Source of the DNA: Candidatus Methanomethylophilaceae archaeon
Lineage (GTDB): Archaea > Thermoplasmatota > Thermoplasmata > Methanomassiliicoccales > Methanomethylophilaceae
Assembly: GCA_017475875.1 (NCBI GenBank)
Contig: JAFVET010000094.1
Coordinates: 1-9,023 of the forward strand
Direction: 5' to 3'
Length of the DNA stretch: 9,023 nt
Shown in pieces: positions 1-7,200 of this stretch. Positions within the stretch are counted from its first letter, which is position 1, and each line of letters opens with the position of its first letter. Below the pieces are notes generated by a model. The model had not been told where the DNA came from. It saw nothing but the letters and a program-made list of their open reading frames with translations, and searched no databases. A program made the position numbers and the translations under genes.

Positions 1-170
1 AAAGATGGGTCTGTTGGAGGTTCTACTTAATTGTTTCTAGATAACAGGCCGTCTGGACATACCATGGCCTCCAGTCGGAGTCGGAACGCCGTCAATCGGA
101 CACGATGACTGAAAACGTCGACCTTCCTTTATCTGTAGGTCCGACCCATGTGCCCAACCTACGATACCAT

Positions 171-178
171 TATATATT
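171..178 (+). promoter_or_regulatory. Archaeal-type TATA box of the universal stress protein gene
   Basis: The run TATATATT stands out in GC-rich surroundings. Its centre lies about 25 bases before the ATG at 200, the usual distance from an archaeal TATA box to the transcription start. The transcript would therefore begin at or within a few bases of the start codon. No GGAGG-like ribosome-binding site lies before the ATG, which agrees with a leaderless mRNA. I could not make out a convincing BRE just upstream. Confidence 0.6.
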
Positions 179-197
179 GACAAGCAGAAAGCTTGTC
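179..197. promoter_or_regulatory. Perfect inverted repeat between TATA box and start codon, possible operator
   Basis: GACAAGC and GCTTGTC are perfect 7-base arms around the spacer AGAAA. The element abuts the TATA box and ends two bases before the ATG. If transcription starts near the ATG, the repeat lies inside the core promoter and is not transcribed, so a repressor site that blocks polymerase recruitment is more likely than an RNA hairpin. If the start is further upstream, it could instead form a 5'-leader stem-loop. The symmetry is seen directly; the function is inferred. Confidence 0.5.
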
Positions 198-199
198 GT

Positions 200-598
200 A
201 TGTCCATACTGCTGGCCTATGACGGGAAGCCCAGTTCCGAGACCGCGCTCGATTATTCCGTGAAGTACGCGAACAACTTCGACGAACCCCTGTACATACT
301 CACCGTGGTGTCCAGGGAGCAGATGGATCCGGACGACCCGGACGAAAGCGTCCGCGAATACATGGAGGCGGCGCAACAGAAGGCCTCCTCCGAGGGGATA
401 GACGCCCATACGATAATCGAAGTGGGAAAACCGTCGGACAAGGTGTTGGAGATCGCGGACAGTTACAAGTGCGGGACGCTCATCCTCGGCCGCTCGGACA
501 GGTCCACCATCGACAGGAAGGTCATGGGAAGCGTCTCGGACAGCGCGGTCAAATACTTCAAAGGGACGATAGTCATCGTCTCCGACGACCGAATCTGA
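200..598 (+). CDS. Universal stress protein, UspA family, single domain
   Basis: This 132-residue protein has the length and pattern of a single-domain UspA-type protein, a small cytoplasmic Rossmann-like fold that usually dimerises and often binds ATP. The N-terminus MSILLAYDGKPSS is the typical first strand and loop, with the conserved Asp at residue 8. The C-terminal signature runs over residues 95-113: Gly97, then Gly110-Ser111, followed by a final hydrophobic strand (TIVIV, 123-127). The family ATP motif is G-x2-G-x9-G-S/T; here the second Gly is Asp100, so ATP binding is uncertain. Residues 38-60 form an acidic, Asp/Glu-rich loop and helix. It is a monocistronic gene with its own TATA box, a likely operator, and tandem stops (TGA then TAA). 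It converges on the chaperone operon; a shared stress theme is possible but unproven. Confidence 0.9.
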   Translation: MSILLAYDGKPSSETALDYSVKYANNFDEPLYILTVVSREQMDPDDPDESVREYMEAAQQKASSEGIDAHTIIEVGKPSDKVLEIADSYKCGTLILGRSDRSTIDRKVMGSVSDSAVKYFKGTIVIVSDDRI

Positions 599-613
599 TA
601 ATAACAGAAAAAT

Positions 614-630
614 GCGGGGACTGGCCCCGC
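614..630 (-). terminator. GC-rich hairpin with T-run ending the chaperone operon
   Basis: The arms GCGGGG and CCCCGC enclose a five-base loop. Read on the minus strand, the stem is followed after one base by five Ts (608-612) and a further T-rich stretch, so it resembles an intrinsic terminator for the leftward operon. In the plus direction it is followed only by TGTTT and may weakly terminate the stress protein transcript. Archaeal RNA polymerase terminates mainly on T-runs, so the hairpin may act chiefly in RNA end stability. It fills most of the 41-base gap between the convergent genes. Confidence 0.6.
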
Positions 631-639
631 TGTTTGCAC

Positions 640-2205
640 TCAGGAGTTGGTGACCTTCTCCATGAGTCCCTGGGACTTGGCGATCTGGTCGGCCGACATC
701 TTGAAGTTATTCTCGATCTGGTACTCGCGGTGCTGATCCTTGCACACGACGTAGGCGATGAGTATACCCTCGTCGGTGGCGGTGAACTTGACGTTGATCC
801 TGGTGTTGGTGGTGACGTCCTCGGGGAGTTCCATGACGAACTCTCCGACGGGTGTGGCCTCGAGCAGGTCGGTCTTGCGGCCACTGTCGTTCTTCTCCGC
901 CTGGTCCTCGTAGATCTCCACCTTGATGGTGGCCTGACCATCCTCGACGGGATAGTAGGTCTTCTCGGCTTCGAGAGGCAGCACCTCGTTCCTGTAGATG
1001 ATGTTGGAGATCATCTCGGTTCCGTCCTCGTAGATGGCCTTCACACCGAAGGACTTGCTCAGGACGTTGTGCACGGAGAGAGCCGGAACGGGGGTCGCAC
1101 CCTCGGGTACGGGTTCTCCGGAATCGGCCGCACTCTTCGCCAACATGGCGGCGCAGTAGATGGCGGCACCCTTCGCGATGGACTGGTCGGGATCGAACAC
1201 CTTGATGACGGCATCGGGATACTGTGCGGCGATGGCGTTCTTGACCTGGGGCATCCTGGAGGATCCTCCGACGAGCACGATCTCGTCGATGTCGGCGATC
1301 GTGAAATCCTTGGAAGCGAGGACGGCGGCGATCTTGTCGACGGTCTTCTGGACGAGACTGGCGGTAACGGCCTCGAACTCGTCCCTGGTGATGGTGAAGA
1401 CGACCCTCTGTCCCTCGACGGTCAGGGTCCCCTTGGTGGACTCGGAGGTGGACAGCCTCTTCTTGATGGTCTCGGAGTCGTTGATGAGGACCTGCGCTAT
1501 CTCCGCGTCGTCGTTGATGACGCTGAGGTCTATTCCGCTCTCTTCGGACGCCTTCTCCTTGATCAGGGCGGATATCTCCTGGTCCCAGTTGACACCGCCG
1601 AGGTACCTCTCACCGTCGGTTGCGACGGCGGTGAAGCTGCCGTTGTCGATCTCGAGGATGGTCACATCGAACGTACCTCCTCCGAGGTCGTACACGAGGA
1701 CCCTCTTCTTGTCCTGGGACTGGCCGAATCCGAAGGATATGGCGGCCGCGGTGGGTTCGTTGATGATGGTGACGTCCTCGAGTCCGGCGATGATGCCCGC
1801 GCTCTTGGTGATCTCCCTCTCGTTCTGTCCGAAGTACGCGGGACAGGTGATGACGGCCCTCTTCACGTCGCAACCGTGGTTCTCGTTGAAGTCGTTGATC
1901 AACTTCTTGAGGATGACGGCGGACAGCTGGGTCGGGTTGTACTCCTCTCCGTCGATCTGGACCGAGTAGTCCGTACCGACCTGTCTCTTGATGGCGGTGA
2001 TCGTCCTCTCGGGGGGATACATTATGGCCGTGTCCTTGGCAGGTGATCCGACGATGATCTCGCCGTTTTCGTTGAAAAGGATGACCGATGGCGTAGTGTC
2101 CTCCTGTTCGAAGTTCTTCTCAACTACGGGATCCCCATCCTCGTCGATGTACGCAAGGCACGAATAGGTCGTACCCAGGTCTATACCGATGCAATAATCG
2201 CTCAT
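640..2205 (-). CDS. Hsp70 (DnaK-like) chaperone with truncated lid
   Basis: This 521-residue Hsp70 is the last gene of the operon. The ATPase domain (about 1-360) has all main catalytic positions: phosphate-1 loop DLGTTYS (9-15), Lys73, Glu150 in INEPTAAA, and YDLGGGTFD (172-180) with Asp173, Thr178 and Asp180. The adenosine motif is LVGGSSRMP (311-319). The segment after Lys73 is short and resembles the Gram-positive/archaeal DnaK type, lacking the insert of proteobacterial DnaK. The beta substrate-binding domain spans about 380-500. Only some 20 residues follow, so the alpha-helical lid (about 100 or more residues in E. coli DnaK) is essentially missing. The linker reads PALSVHNVLSKSFG instead of the usual DVLLLD-type sequence. 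I chose the start at 2205 because MSDYCIGIDLG matches the family N-terminus, AAGGAGG lies 7 bases upstream, and the ATG overlaps the previous stop as ATGA. It is probably a specialised paralogue, not the housekeeping DnaK. Confidence 0.93.
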   Translation of the reverse strand: MSDYCIGIDLGTTYSCLAYIDEDGDPVVEKNFEQEDTTPSVILFNENGEIIVGSPAKDTAIMYPPERTITAIKRQVGTDYSVQIDGEEYNPTQLSAVILKKLINDFNENHGCDVKRAVITCPAYFGQNEREITKSAGIIAGLEDVTIINEPTAAAISFGFGQSQDKKRVLVYDLGGGTFDVTILEIDNGSFTAVATDGERYLGGVNWDQEISALIKEKASEESGIDLSVINDDAEIAQVLINDSETIKKRLSTSESTKGTLTVEGQRVVFTITRDEFEAVTASLVQKTVDKIAAVLASKDFTIADIDEIVLVGGSSRMPQVKNAIAAQYPDAVIKVFDPDQSIAKGAAIYCAAMLAKSAADSGEPVPEGATPVPALSVHNVLSKSFGVKAIYEDGTEMISNIIYRNEVLPLEAEKTYYPVEDGQATIKVEIYEDQAEKNDSGRKTDLLEATPVGEFVMELPEDVTTNTRINVKFTATDEGILIAYVVCKDQHREYQIENNFKMSADQIAKSQGLMEKVTNS

Positions 2206-3041
2206 TCTTTTTCCTCCTTCGCCACATGGACGGCCTCGTCTTGGGCCTCCCCTGATGCGCTCGAGACTGTTTCGGAACTGGTTTCGCAAGTCGTTTCGGA
2301 ATCGGTTTCTGAAGTCGTTTCGGAATCGGTTTCCTCGGCGGCCTTCTCGGACGGGGCCCCCTCCACGTACTTGTAGACGGAGACCCTCTCTTTGAGGAGG
2401 ACACGCTTGCCGAGCTTGTAGCCGTCGGAGTGACTGGCGGCCACCAAGCCGTTCTTCTCCTCGTCGCCCGTGGGGACGACGTCCACGATCCTGTGATGGG
2501 TGGAATCCACCTTCTGGATCGGGAAAGACCCGATCGTCACGCCCGCGTCGCTGAGGATGTTCTCCATGTCCACGCAGTAAGTCTCGAACGACGAGAATAC
2601 CTGCGAGGCCGGCATGGAGTCCACCTTTTCGCGCATCTGGGCGCACAGTTTCGAGAAGTCCTCGCGCATCACCGCGATCTGTTCCATCGCACGGACGAAC
2701 CGCTTGTCGATGGTCTCGGAATCGCGTTTGTCGAGTGTGGAGATGATCGTCTTCATCTGCTCCTTGGAGGTCACGTACTTGGACATGTCCGGAGGTTCGG
2801 ACACCTTCGCCGCGAGCCCCTCGATCAGTTCCCTGATCTGCGAGAGCTCACCCTCCATCGAGCCGATGCGTTCCAGGACCTCCTCGTTGGAGACCCCTTC
2901 GGGATATGTTTCGTCCGGTTCCTGGAAATCCTCCTCCGGTACATCCGCGTCGTCGTCCTCCCGGACGTCGGCCTGTGGTGCGGGAGAGATCCTTCTGCCG
3001 TATCTGAGGAACTTCACCAGATCGCTGTCCTCCTTGTTCAT
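2202..3041 (-). CDS. Divergent GrpE-like nucleotide-exchange factor with acidic repeat tail
   Basis: This 279-residue protein probably releases ADP from the operon's Hsp70s. Residues 1-50 are acidic and likely disordered. Residues 50-140 are helical and charged, as expected for the long GrpE dimer coiled coil. Helices at 148-166 (TYCVDMENILSDAGV) lead into a small beta domain (167-225) that matches the GrpE head: a Gly-Val turn, VDSTHHRIVDVVP where GrpE has its FDP-x-x-H-x-A region, and DGYKLGKRVLLKERVSVYKY where GrpE has its GY-x-L-x-x-R-V-L-R motif. After the head comes a tail of about 50 residues (230-279) with 8-residue repeats rich in Ser, Thr and Glu, which ordinary GrpE lacks. The start at 3041 has AGGAGG 7 bases upstream and overlaps the GTPase stop as ATGA. 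The gene lies directly before an Hsp70 gene, supporting the call. Overall similarity is weak apart from the head. Confidence 0.75.
   Translation of the reverse strand: MNKEDSDLVKFLRYGRRISPAPQADVREDDDADVPEEDFQEPDETYPEGVSNEEVLERIGSMEGELSQIRELIEGLAAKVSEPPDMSKYVTSKEQMKTIISTLDKRDSETIDKRFVRAMEQIAVMREDFSKLCAQMREKVDSMPASQVFSSFETYCVDMENILSDAGVTIGSFPIQKVDSTHHRIVDVVPTGDEEKNGLVAASHSDGYKLGKRVLLKERVSVYKYVEGAPSEKAAEETDSETTSETDSETTCETSSETVSSASGEAQDEAVHVAKEEKE
2213..2219 (-). promoter_or_regulatory. Ribosome-binding site of the lid-less Hsp70 gene
   Basis: AAGGAGG on the minus strand lies 7 bases before the ATG at 2205 and decides that start. It sits inside the last codons of the GrpE-like gene, where it encodes Lys-Glu-Glu. 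Confidence 0.85.
2264..2335 (-). repeat. Three tandem 24-base repeats inside the GrpE-like gene
   Basis: The units start at 2264, 2288 and 2312. The two right-hand units agree over 22 consecutive bases (2288-2309 and 2312-2333); the left-hand one matches them at about two thirds of positions. Since 24 bases is eight codons, each unit encodes an ETDSETTS-like octapeptide and copy number can change without a frameshift. The product is an acidic, hydroxyl-rich, probably disordered linker behind the GrpE head. Confidence 0.85.
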
Positions 3042-4297
3042 CTCTTGTCCTCCTGGTTGAGCAGCCACAGCAGGGGGTCCTCCACCCTCATCGGCGACAC
3101 CCCTCTGGGCAGTTTGTCGCCTGTCGGGTTGCACCCGAGCGACGACACTGCGAAGTAACTGTGTTTGGCGAATCCGTCGACGATGTTCAGGAACCCCTGT
3201 CCGAGGATCCTTCTGAGGTACTCCTCGAGCTCGACGGATATCTGGTCGAAGTTCTCCATGTCGAACTTCCCGTACTCCCTCGGGATCCTGAGCGAGGAGT
3301 TCAGGCCGAACAGGACCTTGTCCTCCTCCTCGGTCTCCGGGGACTTGAACAGCACGTCGGACTTGGTGAGGGCGACGGCCAGGGGTATGCCGATCTTCTC
3401 CCTGCCACGGATCCTGTTGTTTGTACGGATAACGTTGGCTATGTTGTTCAACACGTCCGTGACGTCGGGACCTACATTGGGTTTCTTGTCTATGTTGATC
3501 CTCGAGTTGACGTACGGGGTCTGCAACGGATCGATGAGGTAGATGATCCCCGCCGACTTCGCTATGAACGAGTGGATGTTGAGCTCCCTTATCCTGTCGG
3601 CCGTGACCAGGTCCTCTCCCGCGGTGTCGAAGAACACCAGGGTGTAGGTGCGGGGGTTGTCTCCGTAGAGGCGGAGATAGTAGATCAGCGGCTCCCTGGA
3701 GTCGTCTGACACGCCGAACGACTTCGTAGCGGGAAGCTTGCACTTTTCCACGAAAAGTTTGTTGTAGAACTTGTCCTTGTAACGGAACGCGGTCGCGTCG
3801 TTGGCCGGACTGAGCGAACCGTTGAACTCGTTGGAGACGAGGTTCTGGAGCTGGTTGATCAGCACAGCCATGAAGTGGCTCTTCCCCACACCTTTCGGCC
3901 CCAGTATGACGATGATGCGGTTGCCTTCCTCCTCCGCCCCGTTCGGGACAGGGTTGTGGCATATCGGGCAGACGCGCAGATACACCGGACGTCTGCACAC
4001 GTTGCAGACCTGCTCCCCTCCGCGGATTATGTGCCTCTTCGCTATGATCGCGTCATCCCCGTGGGGGTTGCGGTTGAGGAAGCTGCTCCTCTCCGGGTCG
4101 ATCTCGTGCTTCCCGTCCTTGGACACGTACTTCAACGCGGCGGCGTTCCTCGTGCTGACCGCCTGCTCCGCGAACACGGTCGGACAGGATACCGTGGTAC
4201 ATTCGTAATGGACCTGACTGAGGCTGATGGTGCTGAAACAGTACGGACATACGTACTCGCCCGCCTCCTTGACAGTCTTCTGCCTGAGCATGCTCAT
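3038..4297 (-). CDS. Zinc-finger P-loop GTPase
   Basis: This 419-residue protein joins an N-terminal double zinc-binding region to a GTPase domain. The first cysteine set is C17-x2-C20 with C33-x4-C38; the second is C98-x2-C101 with C110-x2-C113. The P-loop is GPKGVGKS (133-140), the Walker B/G3 motif is FFDTAGED (222-229), and the G4 motif is TKSD (311-314), so guanine specificity is likely. SSLG (385-388) may be G5. The end, RVEDPLLWLL (404-413), is typical of a group of prokaryotic TRAFAC-like GTPases (the 'double-GTPase' type found in conflict operons), but only one GTPase domain is present here. There is no signal peptide or membrane helix. The start at 4297 has AGGAGG 5 bases upstream and an ATGA overlap with the preceding stop; a second ATG at 4291 is possible but less well spaced. 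It probably acts as a nucleotide switch for the neighbouring Hsp70 machine. The GTPase call is firm; the role is inferred. Confidence 0.82.
   Translation of the reverse strand: MSMLRQKTVKEAGEYVCPYCFSTISLSQVHYECTTVSCPTVFAEQAVSTRNAAALKYVSKDGKHEIDPERSSFLNRNPHGDDAIIAKRHIIRGGEQVCNVCRRPVYLRVCPICHNPVPNGAEEEGNRIIVILGPKGVGKSHFMAVLINQLQNLVSNEFNGSLSPANDATAFRYKDKFYNKLFVEKCKLPATKSFGVSDDSREPLIYYLRLYGDNPRTYTLVFFDTAGEDLVTADRIRELNIHSFIAKSAGIIYLIDPLQTPYVNSRINIDKKPNVGPDVTDVLNNIANVIRTNNRIRGREKIGIPLAVALTKSDVLFKSPETEEEDKVLFGLNSSLRIPREYGKFDMENFDQISVELEEYLRRILGQGFLNIVDGFAKHSYFAVSSLGCNPTGDKLPRGVSPMRVEDPLLWLLNQEDKR
3049..3054 (-). promoter_or_regulatory. Ribosome-binding site of the GrpE-like gene
   Basis: AGGAGG lies 7 bases before the ATG at 3041 and within the final codons of the GTPase gene (Gln-Glu-Asp). 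It supports the short start over the long upstream extension of the same frame. Confidence 0.85.
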
Positions 4298-7200
4298 CCC
4301 TTCCTCCTGTACAACGGGTGCACGAACCTGTACGCATGGTAGTCCTCGTCGTCCTGGAAGAAGAGCCTCATGTGCTCCACCGAACCCACGGCCCCCGCCG
4401 GAAGGTCGATCTTGGCTCTGCCGGCGTCGAGCTTCAACGACCCGTCGGACGTCCATCCGATCTTACCGTCCCCGGACTTCAGAGGTATCCCGACCTCGGT
4501 CTCCACGGTCATGACCGGAGGCAGACGGTCGACGTCCGCGTCGGTACGGACCGTTATCGAAATGCCTGAACGGCTCTTCTCGACGTCGTAACGGACCTTG
4601 CGGCACTCGTCCGAATACGCGCAGAACGCGATGCCGCGCGATTCCCACTCCATGTCGCTGATACGGTACACCGCGAACAGGTTCAGATACTTCCTGGAGG
4701 ACCTCCCCATCGGGACCCTGATCATCCTGTCCGTCGCGTATTCGTCCTTGCTTATGGTGTATGTGACACCTGCGGGTTCGCCCGGCATGGCGTAGGAATC
4801 GTCGGAGACCACCAGCTTCGCGGAGACGCAGTACGGTTCCCACGGCCAGTTCATCGATATGATGCAGTCCTTGCCGGACATGGACATCTCCACGTCGCGG
4901 AACGGCTTCAGGGTGGACACCGTCACCCCGTTCCCCACGATACCCACCTTGCCGCAGTCCTTGACCGGGAAGATGTGGTTGACGGTCCCGTCGTCCAAAC
5001 GGAACCTCATACCGTCCTCGTAGGTCTCTACGGGCACCAACTTCTTCTTCATCCACGAACGGACGTCGTCCATGAGCATCGTGCTGCCCGGAAGCGGTTT
5101 GTCCTCATCCGTGAAGTACAGGTCGACACCGCGGTGCGATCCCCAGGACGCGAGGAACGAACCGTCCTTCTCGTCCCATTTGATCTGAAGGTTGTTGACA
5201 GGTTTCGGGGGAACCACCGACTTGGCCACGAACTCCCTCCCGTGGGACCTGACCGGACGTCCACGGATGTCGTATTCGGCCAGGAACAGGTAGTGGTATT
5301 CCTTTCCCCCCTTCAGGCCGATGTCGTCGTACACGTCGGAATCCACGTGCAGCTCGATGCTCTGACCCTTGTTGGATTCCTCGCTCCTCCAGATCCTGAC
5401 CCTGGCCGCGCCCAGGGGCTTCCTGAACAGCAGCCTGAACCCGCCGTCGATCGGTGTGACCGATATGTCCTCGACCTCGGCCGTGATCATCACCGGGCCG
5501 AGGATGGCTGCCTCCCTGGAAAGCACGTTCCACCTGCGCGAGTATATCGCGTAGTAGTACTCCACGCCGGGGTCCAGGTTCCTGTCCTCGAAGAACCTCT
5601 GCTGCGTGACCTCGATGGGACGCGAATCCTCGTTCAGGGCCACGTTGCCGTTCCTGGAACGGTACAGGCAGAACGTGACGCCCTTGGTCTCCGATGGCGG
5701 CTCGAACGATATCTTGAAGACGTTGTCCTTCACGAACATCCCCTGCGCGTCCATCGGCGGTTGCGGGGGGTGCTCGTTCATGCGGGCGACGGCTTCGGGG
5801 TAATCGGGGCACTGGTCCAAAGCCGAGAGGTAGAGCTCCATGCGCTCCTCCCCGCTGGAGGCGATCCTCGCGCGCTCGCAATAGCGTTTGGCGGCGTTGC
5901 TGTGTTCGACGCACTCATTGTAGCGGACCTTGAGGCTGGGGTCGGTGTCGAGCACGCCCCGGTACTGTTCCATCAGGGCGTTGCACAGCTCCATCGACCT
6001 GTGGTACCTCTTGTTCAGATAGGATGCGTTGAACTGTTCCTTGATGTCGCCTACGGTACTGACCAGTTCGTCGTACTTCCTCTCCATCAACCTGATGGAC
6101 TTGGATTCGGGATAGAGCTCGCGAAGACCGTCGAGGTTGCGTTTGGCACCAGCGATCTCCCCGCGCTCGTAGCAGTCGTTGAAGTCCCGCTCGTACTTGC
6201 CTATCCGGTTGACGCCGTCCTGGAAGTCGAACCCGCACTTGATGCACTTCGCGTTGGTGGAGTACTGCGACGTACCGCACCTCGGGCAGTCCTGCTTGAA
6301 GCTCTTTCCGCAGGAGGGGCAGAATCTGACGTCCGGTGTCACGGAAACCATGGCGCCGCATTCGGGGCAACGGCTCAGGAGGCTCTCTGAACGGGAGAAG
6401 TCGACCGGGATCCTGCTCTTGAAGCAGAACTCCTGGAGTATGCCGATCGCCATCTCGGTATCGATGCCGCCGTGACAGTAGGTCACCAGCAGTTCGTCGA
6501 TGTAGCGCCTTCCCAGCTGGGAGGAGTAGCTCTCCGTCTTGAGGGTCTCCTTGACCTCCTCCAACGCCTTCTGGCATTTCCCGTATCTGACCAGTTCGTC
6601 GAAGTCCTCCTTCGACTTGATGACCGTGTCCAGGCTCCTCAATGCGGTTATGTACGCATCCTGGTCCGCGAACACTCCCACGTTGATGTTGTCGACCCTG
6701 GCGTAACAGGTCTGGAACGCCTTCAGCACCTGGGACTGGGAGCTTCCATCGGAGAGGGGTGAACAATCGATCCCGAGCAGGGGGTTGTTGATGAGGACGT
6801 TGAGTACCTCCTGCGGCGTGTAACAGGCGACCTTGAGGAGCCCGTTGAACGCCAACGAGACCTTCTTCGAGACTGGGGACGGGGGCTGGCCGGACTCGAG
6901 ACCCAACGCCTTCTTGACGTCGTCGTCGCTCACGCCTTCCCATTTGAGGTTCTTGACGAAGTTGTTGACATACGAGGGTATGGCGATCCTCGTCCCGTCC
7001 TCGAGAACGATGCAGTCCCCGAGCAGCTTGGAACACTTCTTCTTCAGGTATTTCGTCCCGTTCTCGAACTCGGCGTGACGATCGCGGTCGTCGGACATCA
7101 CCTTGCGGATGTCGTCGACCATCTCGACCAGACGCTGCGCCTTGAAACGCTTTTCGTGGTCGTTGTTCTTGCTCTTGCTCTCGTTCTCCCAGTCCTTCCG

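Noticed and set aside
1..30. Possible 3' end of an upstream plus-strand gene (KDGSVGGST then TAA)
   Set aside because: Only nine residues are visible; other frames are equally open here, so nothing supports it.
64..108. Tiny frame MASSRSRNAVNRTR in the left non-coding region
   Set aside because: Fourteen residues, no ribosome-binding site and no promoter at the right distance; expected by chance.
1..170. tRNA, small RNA or mobile-element end in the left region
   Set aside because: I found no cloverleaf, no terminal inverted repeat and no strong hairpin; only short chance repeats such as AGTCGGAGTCGGA (73-85).
469..2046. Long open frame of 525 codons on the plus strand opposite the Hsp70 gene
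   Set aside because: It mirrors the codon bias of a certain Hsp70 gene, is Leu/Gly/Val/Asp-rich with no recognisable domain, and also overlaps the stress protein gene. It is an antisense artefact of GC-rich coding DNA.
2264..2335. CRISPR-like array
   Set aside because: Units are contiguous without spacers, in frame, and encode a regular octapeptide.
640..2646. Longer Hsp70 frame with a 147-residue N-terminal extension
   Set aside because: The extension is Arg/Gly-rich antisense-like sequence lying over the GrpE-like gene. The family N-terminus, ribosome-binding site and ATGA overlap all point to 2205.
2202..3998. Longer GrpE-like frame reaching into the GTPase gene
   Set aside because: The extra 319 residues are out-of-frame translation of the GTPase gene. 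The start at 3041 has a good ribosome-binding site.
3038..4456. Longer GTPase frame starting 53 codons upstream
   Set aside because: The extra residues lie over the end of the adaptor gene and are low-complexity Arg/Gly-rich; 4297 has the ribosome-binding site and overlap.
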